A stretch of DNA of 64,000 nucleotides from Acanthosepion lycidas (Eukaryota; Mollusca; Cephalopoda; Sepiida; Sepiidae). The stretch spans positions 56,183,857 to 56,247,856 of the forward strand of contig OZ010574.1 in assembly GCA_963932145.1 (NCBI GenBank). The letters are read 5' to 3'. A program made the position numbers and the translations under genes. The notes below the pieces were generated by a model. It ran no database searches, had not been told where the DNA came from, and saw only the letters and a list, made by a program, of their open reading frames with translations. This document shows positions 43,069 through 54,429 of the stretch, in pieces (position 1 is the first letter of the stretch; each line of letters opens with the position of its first letter).

Positions 43069-43146
<78 letters not shown>
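43069..43146. repeat. (TA)n microsatellite
   Basis: About 38 TA units, forming the 3' end of the family E SINE. Confidence 0.95.
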
Positions 43147-43148
<2 letters not shown>

Positions 43149-43207
43149 CACAGATATCTTTTCATTATTAACTGTGAATTGTCATGAAACAATTGGAACA
43201 ATAATGA

Positions 43208-43340
43208 AGTGGTTTCCACTTTTCTTTTCTATAGTTCGGAATTCAATGTTTCCCTGTTATAGTTGCATTACCAATTATGGATATAGATTTCAGTCTACAT
43301 CGCTATTTAACCCATAGATGGTGGGATAAGAAATGGATGA
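43208..43340 (-). repeat. family A SINE fragment
   Basis: ATTACCAATTATGGATATAG and CGCTATTTAACCCATAGATG match the body of the family A copy at 41280-41492. Confidence 0.5.
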
Positions 43341-43542
43341 ATGTATTTAATTATATCTGCTACAAAGTAGGTCATTTAATTGATAATAAATATCTCTAGT
43401 TTTCCGATAGGCATATTAAGTCATCGATAAATAAAAACACGGTTGAGCCGTTCACTCTTTCGCTCTCTAGCGGTTGTTCATCTTTATGAAAGATAGATGC
43501 GCTCATCTGTTGATATCCATATTACTGAGCGTTCGTTAAGTA

Positions 43543-43623
43543 TTAGGTTGGTGCAAAAATAATGTCGTTTTTTTTGACGTTCAACTTCAAAAGAAAAAGG
43601 ATATTTTTTTTGCACCAACCCAA
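43543..43623. mobile_element. hairpin MITE, copy 8
   Basis: 81 bp, ends TTAGGTTGGTGCAAAAATAA and inverse; the centre TTCAACTTCAAAAGAA is shared with copy 3. One arm has decayed. Confidence 0.85.
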
Positions 43624-43661
43624 TAGATCAGAGTAAGTCTTTTAGCAAAACTTAAGTAAAA

Positions 43662-44145
43662 CACCGTGATTCCCCATGTATAATACGCCTTCATCCATAA
43701 CACGCACCCCTAAAGTTGCGCTGAAAGTGTGGGAAAATGCTTCTACGCATAATATTGGTTATCAAAGTCTATAAATTGTACCTCTTCAATTTCATTACAG
43801 CCAGCTTTTCCTACTTTTATTTAAAAATGATTTTAAACATAGCATAATATTATTCTAATTTTGTTTTATGATAATTCTTATTTTATTCTACATTTGTAAG
43901 TAGTTGTAGGTGCATATGATTATATTTGACATCCTTCTGGGGTCGCAATCGCCGAATGGTTGTGTCAAATTGTCGAATTTTTGTGAGGAGTAGTCATTTC
44001 CCAACTGAAATCGATCTATGACACGGCAATTTTTTAAAGATTTTTTTTTTTTTTTTGTAGCTGTTCATAGTACGCACCCCTAAATTTTGCTTATTAATTT
44101 TTGAGAGAAAAAAAAATGGGTGTTATACATGGGGAATTACGATAT
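43662..44145 (+). mobile_element. AATTCCCCATG-terminus MITE, copy 2
   Basis: Begins ACCGTGATTCCCCATGTATA and ends TATACATGGGGAATTACGAT, giving inverted repeats of about 28 bp. Shares GAAAGTGTGGGAAAATGCTT and GGGGTCGCAATCGCCGAATG with copy 3. Non-coding. Confidence 0.82.
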
Positions 44146-44224
44146 TAAGAACAATAATGTTTTTGACGTTTCGCATCCCACACAGTTATTATTTTGGCAA
44201 TCAGTCTTTTCCTTCGTATGCTTT

Positions 44225-44249
44225 GGGTTTTTTTTTGCTTTTTTTTGCA

Positions 44250-44283
<34 letters not shown>

Positions 44284-44290
44284 GTTTTTT
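44225..44290. repeat. (TTTTTTTGC)n imperfect array
   Basis: T runs separated by GC about every nine to ten bases. The phenylalanine-rich frames over it are artefacts. Confidence 0.9.
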
Positions 44291-44426
44291 GTACTTCGTC
44301 TTCCATTCTCCATCATTTTTTGTATTGTATTTTTTTTTATTCTTGTAGTTTTATTGCATTTTTTCGTCTGAAAAAATATATTGACGTTTTACTCATCACA
44401 CAAAAACCTTCACTGAATCGATCTTT

Positions 44427-44429
<3 letters not shown>

Positions 44430-44499
<70 letters not shown>
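44430..44499. repeat. (TA)n microsatellite
   Basis: About 34 TA units. Confidence 0.95.
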
Positions 44500-44500
<1 letters not shown>

Positions 44501-44640
44501 CTGGTCGACCTAACATTTTCGTTATGTACTCTAATGTCATCTATTGTTAACGCTTCCGCTATGTTGTTTGTTTTGGAGACCGTGCTATTTTGCGCAGCTA
44601 TTTTGATATCAAACAGCTTCTGTGACATTTGTAAACGAGG
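44500..44640 (-). other. short protein-like open stretch, unrecognised
   Basis: The minus strand encodes MSQKLFDIKIAAQNSTVSKT then NNIAEALTIDDIRVHN before running into the (TA)n tract. Composition is protein-like and free of low complexity, but the frame is only about 45 codons outside the microsatellite. No family recognised. Confidence 0.2.
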
Positions 44641-44644
44641 ACTG

Positions 44645-45020
44645 AGTAATGCCTGTCATCTCCGAGTCTAAGTCGAGACGTTACTTCAGAGAGACATTAT
44701 TCTCGATGAAGTTAATGACAACGTCTATCATAAAGTCTGTTATTATTAGAATTAACATAATTATTGTGAAAGTAATCATTACTATCATCTTTAACATCAT
44801 CATAATCAGCATTCTCACAATGAACAACACTATTATCTTTATCATGGTAGCGATTAGCATAAGTATAACTTTGATCGATATTTATTTTAATTTATTATGT
44901 TATTATGGTAATACAAATATCAACCTCGTCTTTATTGGCATAATTTTTAATGTACTAATAATTATTATATTAGCGACTACCTCTTTATCCAAATTATTAT
45001 CATCATCACATAGATAGGTA
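44645..45020. repeat. degenerate ATT/ATC-rich DNA
   Basis: The long isoleucine-rich open frame here comes from imperfect ATT/ATC trinucleotides. It is not treated as a membrane protein. Confidence 0.6.
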
Positions 45021-45150
45021 AGTAAATATCAGTCTGAGAAATAAATAAACAAACAAATATATTTATAGCTTATAACTGTCGCATCCACCAATATGACTAT
45101 TGGTGAATTATCTCCCTTGCTTAAAAGTATACATTTCTTGCTAGTGTATT

Positions 45151-45500
45151 ATTGGACTGGTGTCCGATTGGTTACAACGTTCGCATTCTAACGATAAGAC
45201 CCGGGTTCGAATCTCACCATGGTCGATTTGTCAGGAAGGAGACTTTCTGATGTTATCAGACTGGAGTTGTCGATTCCAGCTTGCGGCTCCTTTATAAAAT
45301 GATTGAAAAACCATACCACGGGTTGACCCAAGCCTTGTGAGTGAAATTGGGTAGACGGAACCTTTCGATGCCGTCGATAGCTGTACTAGCACGAATCACA
45401 AGTCATCGTGGCCGAGGGCTTGAGTGTGCTGGCCTTGTTCAAATTGTTGATCACGCTAGATAACACTCCTTCTTCCAGAATATGTAACTAAGGTCTGCTC
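45151..45500 (+). mobile_element. tRNA-derived SINE, family C
   Basis: Head: GGTGTCCGATTGGTTACAAC (A-box-like) and ACCCGGGTTCGAATCTCACC (B box). Body: a conserved-looking segment CAAGCCTTGTGAGTGAAATT then GGGTAGACGGAACC. Tail: TGTACTAGCACGAATCAC, AAGTCATCGTGGCCGAGG and ATGTAACTAAGG. Partial copies are at 41884, 48617 and 50915. A tRNA head, shared central domain and LINE-like tail is the standard plan of long invertebrate SINEs. Confidence 0.75.
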
Positions 45501-46236
45501 AGCATAGTTACAGTATAAACCGCAGGTGTGCATGCGTGTGAAATAAACACAAATGCGCCTGAGCAAGCGCCTGCAATAGGGATTGGCTAGTCGCCCTTGT
45601 AGACGGGTATCCTCGAATACGAAAGGCCAGCTATAATATCAGGTTAGTTCCTCCTAATTTTCGAAACTGCTCCTAGAGGGCGCTCTTCAACACTGTAAAA
45701 ACTGTGCGATAATGTTTTATCTCTCTCTTTTACTTTTCCGCTTATACGACAACATGCAAATTTATTGCGGAAAAACACGTTTCCCTTTTGGAAAACGCAT
45801 GAACAATACATACACATACACGTAGGTACGCACATTCACGCACTTCACATACTTCGGACCAGAAATTTTCTTGATTCATTTGTTACAGACATTATTGGCT
45901 TTGTCAATTGTAACCATTTTTTTTTTTTTTTGTTAATACATTATCATTTGTTTGTACATATATATCGTTTCTTGTTGTTTCTTTACAATTTTTTAGGTGG
46001 ACTCACATCCCGAGTGTGTCATGTTTGTTGCGGGCATTTCCGGAGACAGACGTGTTTATCTCTCAATGCAACATAACCTAGTTCTTTTCTCACGTAAAAG
46101 TAGGCATCAAAAATAGATTTAAAAACATGTTCTATCGGTAAATATTTCTAGGAGACACCAAATATTAGTTGATATTATTGGAAAACCGTAGAGATACGTA
46201 TCCCCTGCAATAGAACTATAATATCTTTTTATTTAA

Positions 46237-46335
46237 TGGTGGAGTAGTGGATAGCGACTCGGATTGAGGAATCGGATAGCCGAGTTCGAATTCCAGTCGA
46301 ATACATTATATTCACTTACATGCTTGGGAAGTGAT
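46237..46335 (+). mobile_element. family A SINE head
   Basis: GGTGGAGTAGTGGATAGCG (A box), GCCGAGTTCGAATTCCAGTC (B box) and ATACATTATATTCACTTAC. The body and tail continue at 46600-46730, possibly separated by an insertion. Confidence 0.72.
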
Positions 46336-46599
46336 ATAATGAAATATGCATACACCTGAGTTTCCCCTCACTGGAATATGATTGGCTGGTGTCCGTCATA
46401 AATACAGACGGACGTGTAGGTACGACAGAGTTTAAGTCTATGACGACGTCCATTGGACTAAGCCATTGGCTATCCTATTGGTCTACACCTATTACCTGCG
46501 ACAACAACGAGTACCAGTCGATTACTTCTACCGTGTACTACTTGATTACAGTAGCCAAACCCACTTAGCTACTTCGATCAAATATCTCCCTTTCCGGGA

Positions 46600-46732
46600 C
46601 ATATCAGAATGGTATGAATCTCTTCTTCTCCCCCAGCAAGACAGACCGGGTTTTATAGACTTGGATGGCTTCGGGAAAAAATCTGCCTCGTGCTTGTCGC
46701 ATAACTGACTGACTGAGGTTGATATCGTCAAC
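46600..46732 (+). mobile_element. family A SINE body and tail
   Basis: CAGACCGGGTTTTATAGACT, AAATCTGCCTCGTGCTTGTC and GCATAACTGACTGAC follow the order of complete family A copies. Confidence 0.6.
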
Positions 46733-46916
46733 AAGTGAACAATACACTACAGCCTTTAATGCAATGCACTTCATCATCTTTAATACATTATTATCATTAT
46801 CATAAGTGCTATTATAAATCTTTATTTTTGCGCATACCACAACCAGTAAGAGTCACACTTGTAAATATGATCACAAGACAGTATTCCTTTATTTAATTCT
46901 GCAGAGTTTTTCTTAA

Positions 46917-46955
46917 TATACATCCTTGTGCAAATTAATTGAGACAAAACGAACA
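46917..46955 (+). repeat. extra Tc1-type terminal repeat
   Basis: TACATCCTTGTGCAAATTAA then TTGAGACAAAACG is a second copy of the terminal repeat that starts the element at 47008, 91 bp away. Confidence 0.75.
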
Positions 46956-47007
46956 AATGTTTCTCTTTTCTTGCATTCTGTTCCTTGTTACAGTAGTGGT
47001 TCAATGA

Positions 47008-47697
47008 TATACACCCTTGTGCAAATTAATTGAAACAAAACGAATAATTCCATTATTATTTACCTTTTTTCGTATATTTTCAATGAAACATGCGCCAGGG
47101 CACATGTTAGTACTTCGTATCTCTATTCTACGAAATCGTTCCTTGAACATTAACCACAGATTCACGATTGGATTTAAATCAGGAGAGTGTCCAAGCTAGT
47201 CAATGGTACTTTGATTTTCTCATTGGTAACACTTGCCATTGTGTTCGTGCAGCGTTACAATTTTCATAAGCTTTCTTGGAGTAACGCCCATCACAGACAA
47301 TGACCATAGGACAATTAATCGACAGCCGAGACAATAGTGTCTGAGCGTGATGGAAATCTGATGCAATCACAGATGAGGCAATATTTTTCAATGCCAATAA
47401 AGTTTCATTATACAGCTCAAAAATAGGACAACTAATCGACAGCCGAGATAATAGTGTCTGGGCATGATAAAAATTTGATTCAGTCACAGATGACGCAATA
47501 TTTTTCACGGCCAAACGTTTCATTATGCACCTGAAAAATAGATTCATATTACTGTACACCATGGCAAATGAACTAATTTGAGGAAAAAAATAGAAATCGA
47601 TTATACCCTGTCACACCAGTGGGTCTAAAATTGATTGTATGATGAAAGAAAGTAAATTAAAGTGGTTGTTACAATTAATTTTCACAAGGTTGTATTT
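47008..47697 (-). mobile_element. Tc1/mariner-type non-autonomous element with internal duplication
   Basis: The left end TATACACCCTTGTGCAAATT and the right end, read inversely, ATACAACCTTGTGAAAATTA are terminal repeats. The minus strand gives broken transposase sequence: DGRYSKKAYENCNAARTQWQ, then the region that should encode SPDLNPI. A segment of about 106 bp starting CAATTAATCGACAGCCGAGA-like sequence (47308 and 47414) is tandemly duplicated. Inactive. Confidence 0.7.
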
Positions 47698-47825
47698 GCT
47701 AACTTTAACCAGTAAGGTTTTGAGATTCTTTCATTTTCTCTCTTTGTTTCTGTTATACTACCTATTCTAGGGTAATGGACTCTTCCAGAGACAATAAGTA
47801 GCAGTAGCGGTCGCCAGTTCGGGGC

Positions 47826-48080
47826 AGGTGGTGTTGAGCGGTCTCTGACTGCGACCGCCTTCTGTCGAACTCTCTGCGTTATCAGAGAGGAACCCGGACG
47901 AGGCTTTGCCGAAGGGCAAGGTTTCGTCCAGGGAGGTAGACAGGGCCTAAACCCGTCTAGGCGGGTTCAAAGGCTATATTTTTGGCCGAGCTTACGGGCT
48001 TAGAGAGGCCCACATTAAACCCGGCCTTGTGCCTCATTCGGTCCTCGTGGGTAGATCGATAAATACCTAGGTGGTGTTGA
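47826..48080 (-). repeat. GC-rich hairpin unit, single inverted copy
   Basis: On the minus strand this follows the unit at 21.0-21.9 kb: TATTTATCGATCTACCCACG, GGCACAAGGCCGGGTTTAAT, AACCCG-CCTAGA-CGGGTT (a better stem than in the array), TGGACGA/TCGTCCGGG around CTTGCCCTTCGGCAAAG, and CTCTCTG-ATAACG-CAGAGAG. An extra hairpin GCGGTC/GACCGC lies at its 3' side. The unit is flanked by AGGTGGTGTTGA on both sides (47826-47837 and 48069-48080), like a target-site duplication of retroposition. Structure is conserved despite sequence changes. Confidence 0.68.
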
Positions 48081-48610
48081 ACGAGTCAGACATTGAAGTA
48101 TCAACCATCACAACTAGATTTCTGTGTCCTTAACTCTTATTTCCAAGTTCTAACGTTTTGTACGTCGAACCTAATTTAGGACGACTTATTAAAATACAAG
48201 CCTCCACTGTGAAACGACTCCACAACAGTTTCAAATTCTAGTCGCCTGAAATTCTTATATATCCTATTCGCCTTCTTGCCAAGCATCCTATCATGGATTG
48301 TGTGATTCGCTCAGAATTTAATCCCAATATCTCATTATTTCTATTCATGAACATAACTCATGTATTATCCATGTAATATTTAATTTTATATTTGAAACAA
48401 AATCATTTGCAAAATCATTGTTTCCAACACATCGAGTTTGATATTTTTTATTATTCGGTGCTTCCTCTGCACAGCCATAACGAATTCATTTTATCTCCTG
48501 CTGCTTGTTTTTTAATTCTTCTAAATTCTCCATGCAATTATTTTTTTCTTTATCATTGTTGAGCTTAACTTTTCTGAGTTTTACTCCAATCCTACGTTAT
48601 CTTTAAACTT
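48081..48610. other. AT-rich DNA, nothing recognised
   Basis: No supported feature. Confidence 0.45.
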
Positions 48611-48616
48611 TAGTTG

Positions 48617-48745
48617 TCTGTAGTTGTGCTAGCTGAAGTGAAAAGTCATCGTGACTGAGGGTTTGAGAGTACTGTTCAACTACTCTTCACGCCAGATTAT
48701 GCGCTCACTACCAGGAACTGTAACTAAGATTCGTTCAGAAGAATA
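48617..48745 (+). repeat. family C SINE tail fragment
   Basis: GTTGTGCTAGCTGAAGTGAA, AAGTCATCGTGACTGAGGG and CAGGAACTGTAACTAAG match the tail of 45151-45500. Confidence 0.6.
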
Positions 48746-48749
48746 AATC

Positions 48750-49222
48750 ACATATTGGCTCCGTAAATGTACCTGAGAAGACGTTCTGCCAGAAGGATTT
48801 TCTAACTATCCTAGAAGACTCCGTAGAATAACAAAGCATGAGGGTGATGTCGAATTAAGTCTTAACAACGCCACAACTCGTGCCATTCGTCAAGTATTGG
48901 AAAAAAAAACAACAGATATGACTAAACCTTTAAAGTTTAAGACTTCAGAAAATATGGAATCTATAAGAATACTATAATGAAAGTAATAAGGCTAAAGATG
49001 GAAATTTCGGTAAAACCAAGGAATTCATAATTATGGTAAAAAACAATTCATGAATGTGTAAACCAATTCATTCGTAGCAAAGAGAAGAGCCGAAAAAGCA
49101 GCACAAGTAAACTTCATACTGAAGGGAATATAAAAAAAAATCTTTAAGTTGTAATTAATTTCTCAAAACAATGTATCATATTTTTCAGAAATGAAGTAGA
49201 ACTTAAAATATTTCTTTTTTGG
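48750..49222. other. AT-rich DNA, nothing recognised
   Basis: No supported feature. Confidence 0.45.
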
Positions 49223-49223
49223 A

Positions 49224-49789
49224 ATACACCCCTGTACAAATTAATTGAAACAACCGCATTATTTTCCTTTCTTTCACCATACTGTCAGTTTTAGACACAC
49301 TGAATTGATAGGGTATAATCCATTACTATTTTCCCCTTAGATTAGGTCATTTGCAGTGGTGTGCTATAATATGAATCTCTTTTCGGGGTGTATGATGAAA
49401 TTTGTTTGACCTTCAAAAATATTGCGTCATCTTTGATTGCATCAGGTTTTCATCACGCCCAGACACTATTGTTTCGACTGTCAATTATTTGTCCCACAGC
49501 CATTGTCTACGATAGACGTTACTCCAAGAAAGTGTACAAAAATTGTAACGAATCCACTGGCAAGCCTTACCAGTGAGCAAATCAAAGTACTGCAGATTGG
49601 CTCGGAAACTCTCCTGATTTAAATCCAAGCGACAATCTGTGTTCAATCTGTAAGGAATGATTTCGTGGAATGCATATACGAAGTACTAACATGTGCACCG
49701 GGTCACGTTTCATTGGAAATATACGAAAAGATGTAAATAATAGCAGACTTATTCGTTTTGTTTCAATTAATTTGCACAAGGGCGTATAT
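49224..49789 (+). mobile_element. Tc1/mariner-type non-autonomous element, both ends present
   Basis: ATACACCCCTGTACAAATTA at the left and the inverse of ATACGCCCTTGTGCAAATTA at the right. Inside, TCTCCTGATTTAAATCCAAG would encode a degraded SPDLNPS, the C-terminal motif of Tc1-like transposases, and VYDRRYSKKVYKNC matches the neighbour at 47008. The DNA-binding and first catalytic regions are missing. Inactive. Confidence 0.75.
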
Positions 49790-50059
49790 TATGAATCTAA
49801 AACCAAATTTAGTATATTAGCATATTTAGTATATTAGACAGTTACAGAAATTTTTCACAAAGTCTATTGAAAAAGCGAAACTTCGAATCTTAGTACGAAA
49901 ACGTAAATCTGGATTAAAAGTTTTAGTTGAAGGTTCTCAATAGGTATATACGAATTGAATGAGTACAAGTTTACATATTGCTAATCAGAAATTAATTAAA
50001 TTATTTCCTCATTTTTTTTTTTTTTACAATTTCTCTCTTTCTTATTCTTTCTCTATTAT

Positions 50060-50605
50060 ATATATTACACATAATCTTCTTGTCAATCAACAAAGCCTGA
50101 CATTCTTTCAACACTCTGCGTCCAATCTGGAAATCAACAGCCCTCTCATTTTGCAACAAGATCCGGATCTTCAACATCAACGTCATCGACCCTACTTTAT
50201 GGCTCAGAAACCTGGCGGGTAACCATGACCAACACCCACAAACTTCAGACATTTACCAACCAATGTCCCAGGAACATCCTCAATATCAGGTGACCGGAAG
50301 TTGTTTTTAAGGACCAACTGTGGGACCGGACCAGACAAGTCCCAATTGAGATTGACATCAAGAAACGGAAATGACGATGCATCAGCCACACACTTCACAA
50401 GCCTGATTCTAGAGTCACCAAGCAGGCTCTTGACTGGAATCCACAAGGGAAGTCAAATGTGGGTCGACCAAAACAGACTTGGCGCAGAAGTGTTGACGCA
50501 GAGGTGAAGGCAGCTGGCACGACATGGGCCGAGCTGAAGAGGATCGCCCGGAACCGCATGCGTTGGAGAGGTGTTGTTGCGGCTCTATGTTCCCCAAGGA
50601 ATCAA
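50060..50605 (+). pseudogene. LINE reverse transcriptase C-terminal region, decayed
   Basis: The plus strand gives LRPIWKSTALSFCNKIRIFN, then after a frame change TLLYGSETWRVTMTNTHKLQ, later IEIDIKKRK and ALDWNPQGK, and finally VGRPKQTWRRSVDAEVKAA then WAELKRIARNRMRWRGVVAA. This is the well-known C-terminal tail of a LINE family widespread in marine invertebrates. At least two in-frame stops and one frameshift are present. The catalytic domain is not in the window. Confidence 0.82.
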
Positions 50606-50914
50606 GAGATATAATAATAAAAAATTTAAAAAATAATAATAATAATCTTCTTGAGTGATGAATCCAGTTTTGTTTTTTTTTTGTTTTTTTTCTCTGTAAA
50701 AAAAAAGAAAGAAAAGATGAAAGTGATTCGGTTTCTGCCTTTCCTTTCTTTTTTCTTTTTTTTTTTTTTAAAAAAAAAAAACTTTTCCGAATTCTTCTAA
50801 AGTAAACTTTGGTTAATATTTTACGTACCATTTCTTCCCGATTTTCTTATTATTCGAGCGTTTCTATAGCAAAGATTAGCTTTCAGCCTACTCATTTACA
50901 TATTTTCGGTTATT

Positions 50915-51165
50915 CTATAATTCAGTCACGATGACATGTCACTTTATGCTTGCACAACAACCGACAATTAAGATTTAAATTAAATTAAAGATTTAATTAA
51001 ATTTAGAAAAGTGTCATCTACCCAATTTCACTCACAAACTTGGGACAACCTGTAATATACTTTTCAGTTTTTCAACTCCTTGGAAAATCAAACATGGCGA
51101 CATTTGAACCCAGGTGTCATAGTCGGAACGCCAATGTCGTAATCACGTGGTCACATCCAGAATAA
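50915..51165 (-). mobile_element. family C SINE, decayed
   Basis: On the minus strand: GACCACGTGATTACGACATT and CACCTGGGTTCAAATGTCGC (A and B boxes), TGGGACAACC-type body with GTGAGTGAAATTGGGTAGA, and the tail GTGCAAGCATAAAGTGACAT. Confidence 0.6.
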
Positions 51166-51384
51166 CGGTTCCATAGATTACTGGAATTATCCGTTGTTAT
51201 AACTATCTTCATTCACTTTATCATTCACAATATCAAGATCATATTTGTTGTTCTCACAGTAACTGCCATCACGATCATGATTATAAACAGTAGAATCTCT
51301 CTAACCTCTGACGTCATTATCATAACTCATTTCCTTTTCTCTCTGAAATTGTTAACTCATTGTAATGTTGATCATCGTCCCCAT

Positions 51385-51403
51385 TATTATTATTATTATT
51401 ATT

Positions 51404-51440
<37 letters not shown>
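51385..51440. repeat. (ATT)n(AAT)n microsatellite
   Basis: ATT units pass into AAT units, forming a self-complementary tract. Confidence 0.93.
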
Positions 51441-51441
<1 letters not shown>

Positions 51442-52170
51442 TCCTCTGTTTTCCTTATCTGCGTATCTAAAGGATAATTGGTGCATTGACAGGTTACAAT
51501 GAATGGCTTGCGTCTGGGTTGGTGTCAGGGCTGCAAGGTTACTAAACGGCTGCCCAGTGCAACAACGGTAACACAATACCCTCTGTCTGGTCCAGTTTCT
51601 TTGACTTCTTTTCGACGTCCACTCTATTCTTTATCAATCTATCGTTTCCGCTTGCTTATTGCTTTTAGTCAATCATTTTTACTTACCAAAACACCGTCAA
51701 CTCTTTCTTTCCCACTCTCACAGGCCACGCAGATATAGCTCAATGATAAATACAAAAAACTGAATCCTATGAGATCTTAGGTTCTGTAGTTCATAATTGG
51801 CCACTGAAACCAGTAACCTGATTTTCAAAATACATTCATGCATATTCATCTAATTTTGAAAAGCTTTGTTTAACTTAATCAACAGTCTTCCTGATGAATT
51901 TTCTATTGCATTTTTCCAATTTTCGAATAAGATATAAACTCGGATCAAACATTTGCATGAACTAACAAAACTTCATATTTTTTCTATTTTGTTCAAGTAC
52001 GTTCGACCGTCTCAGTCATTAGTAAGAACTGAGTGTTGCCAGTATGGTAGACAGGATTCTGTTGGCTAAATTTTGACATCTTTTACTGAGCTGGAAACCG
52101 AGTCAGTCCAAATTGAGGTCATGTGTAACGGTTAAAGCAAGTGAGGACCACGTCGAAAATTCCTATATTA
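51441..52170. other. AT-rich DNA, weak tRNA-like boxes
   Basis: AGATATAGCTCAATGATAAA and CTTAGGTTCTGTAGTTC near 51732-51800 vaguely resemble A and B boxes. Nothing else supported. Confidence 0.3.
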
Positions 52171-52172
52171 AT

Positions 52173-52666
52173 TACCGCAATTCCCCATGTATAATACGCC
52201 TTTATCAATAATACGCACCCCTAAAATTCTGCTGAAAGTGTGGGAAAATGCTTCTACTGACGCATAATAGGCACCTCTATTGTGGGAATCAAACCCTATA
52301 AATTGTATCTCTCTCTAATTTAATTACCGCCAGCGTTTCTTACTCTTATTTTAAAAAAAAATGATTTTAAACATAGAATAATATTATTTTTGTTTGGTTT
52401 TATGACAATTCTTATTTTATTTTACTTTTGTAATTATTGATAGGTACATATGATTGTATAAGACATCCTTACGGGGTTGCAATCGCCGAATGTTAGTGTC
52501 AAATTGTCGTATGTTTGTGGTGAGTAGTCATTTCGCAATCGAAATCGACCTATGAAACGGCAATTGTTTAAAGATTTTTTGTAGTTGCGCATAATACGCA
52601 CCCCAAATTTTTCTTCTTACTTTTTTTTAGAAAAAAATGGGTATTATTCATGGGGAATTAGGGTAT
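52173..52666 (+). mobile_element. AATTCCCCATG-terminus MITE, copy 3
   Basis: Begins TACCGCAATTCCCCATGTAT and ends ATTCATGGGGAATTAGGGTA. It is full length, about 494 bp, with the same internal order as copy 2. Non-coding. Confidence 0.85.
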
Positions 52667-52679
52667 TTAAACGTATTCT

Positions 52680-53395
52680 CATTATGTATATATATATATA
52701 ATTTAAACGTATTTTTATTATCTTCTTATTCCTATATATTGTTATTATCTTGTATGCATATTTTTTATTCTGCAGCCAATTTCACATAATGTCTCATAAG
52801 ATGGAAGATATTTTATTTCATACAGTTGTTTTATATAATGTGTATGTTCCAGTACATTGGAATACCAATATTTCATTTATACCGATAGAATCAAGTGCTG
52901 TACTAGATACAAAATTCGCCATCTAACACAATAATTAAAATTTCTGAAGTAGAATCAATTTCAAAGCAATGGAAAGTTCTCTTTCCACAATCACCTTATT
53001 GAGAGCCTTGCTCTTGAAACCATATCTCTCCCATTTAACTGGGATTTTAATCCTTTATTGTGATTCTTCTGCTCCATGTGCATTTGTAACAAATGTCAAA
53101 TCCTATCGACGAAAATATTCTAAATTACTAACAGTTGGAACACTAGATATTTTTTCTAAATTATATATGTCTTTGGTAAATGTTGGAGTTCATTAACAAA
53201 AAAAAAAAAAAAAAGTTTAAAAATGCTTTTCTCAATTTTTATCAATGTTCCAAAAACTTGAACATCTGTAGAACGGTCTTTTTTTCTTACTAAATTGTTT
53301 TTGTTTATTTCTATTGCTAAATTGTCTACTTTATTGATATGGTTATAAGAATAAGGCAATTTTTTTTAAATTGTTTTTTTCATTTTGATTGGTTG
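52680..53395. other. AT-rich DNA, nothing recognised
   Basis: A 75-codon open stretch from 52969 was not recognised. Confidence 0.4.
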
Positions 53396-53399
53396 ATTT

Positions 53400-53800
53400 T
53401 GATTAGTGGCATATCAACCACTATGGATGCCGAAAACTAAATATTTTGATCAAAATTTTATAGCTTCAATTAAATATATTATGAACGCAATTGCATGCCG
53501 TTCATTACAGATAAAATGTATTGTTAGTCATTTTACTGTACATAGGTACTGTTGGTCATTTTACTATATAAAAATACATTGTTAGTATTTTGGTATAAAA
53601 TGTATTTTTATACTTCCATAGTGTCTGGAGTTTCACCATTTTCCCATAGCTTGGGCCCTAACAGGTGCTACCACCCCGGGTCAAGGTAGATCTGGGAATA
53701 ACAGCAATTAAGAGCTGTTTCCCCTTATCTTAAAACTTCCAAACTTCCGATCACCTTGCTGCCGGATGTAATTTATCATCATACCCACGAATAATTAATA
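53400..53800 (+). mobile_element. 111-bp-array element, old copy
   Basis: GTGGCATATCAACCACTATG (degenerate array unit), repeated TTGTTAGTCATTTTACT words, then TGGGCCCTAACAGGTGCTAC and GCCGGATGTAATTTATCATC. Same order as copy 1 but strongly diverged, so the family has been active over a long time. Confidence 0.6.
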
Positions 53801-53839
53801 GATCAGCAATGATTGATATTTTATATTGTAGCATATATA

Positions 53840-53840
<1 letters not shown>

Positions 53841-53921
<81 letters not shown>
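53841..53921. repeat. (TA)n microsatellite
   Basis: About 40 TA units. Confidence 0.95.
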
Positions 53922-54184
53922 TATCACTATACTCTATAATTACGTGATATGAATTTGCAGGAAAATAAAATGATGTGACATGAGAAAGTGTTGTATTATA
54001 CAGCATTAAATCATATTTATGAAAAATCCTCTGTCAGACGCCGTTGTTTATTTTAATCAGCGTGGAAGAAAGATCATTAAAAAGAAGAAAATGATTTCAT
54101 GTCGCAATTTGCCATTATTTAGCATAACAACTTCTATGTAAAATAACAAAAATATTGTCGCCATTTTTTTTCACTCAAATTTTA

Positions 54185-54423
54185 TGTGCCACGCGTAGGC
54201 GATCATGTATCGTTTTATATATTTTCCCGCAGCAGGTTGCCATTTCTTTCTGCGATAGACCTGTTGGCATACAAGGTCAGTCCTGCTATTTACCCATAGC
54301 TGGTTGGAGAAGAAGAGGATTCATACGTTTCCCAGCACATGTGCTTGTAATGGATTCAATTGGAATTCGAACTCGGCTCACCGATTCCTCAATCCGAACC
54401 GTTATTCATTACTCCACCATGTT
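54185..54423 (-). mobile_element. tRNA-derived SINE, family A
   Basis: On the minus strand: GGTGGAGTAATGAATAACGG (A box), GCCGAGTTCGAATTCCAATT (B box), CAGCTATGGGTAAATAGCAG and AGAAAGAAATGGCAACCTGC. Confidence 0.7.
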
Positions 54424-54429
54424 TCTTCC

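Noticed and set aside
44649..45017. 122-codon isoleucine-rich frame resembling a membrane protein
   Set aside because: Sequence is degenerate ATT/ATC trinucleotide DNA; hydrophobicity follows from base composition.
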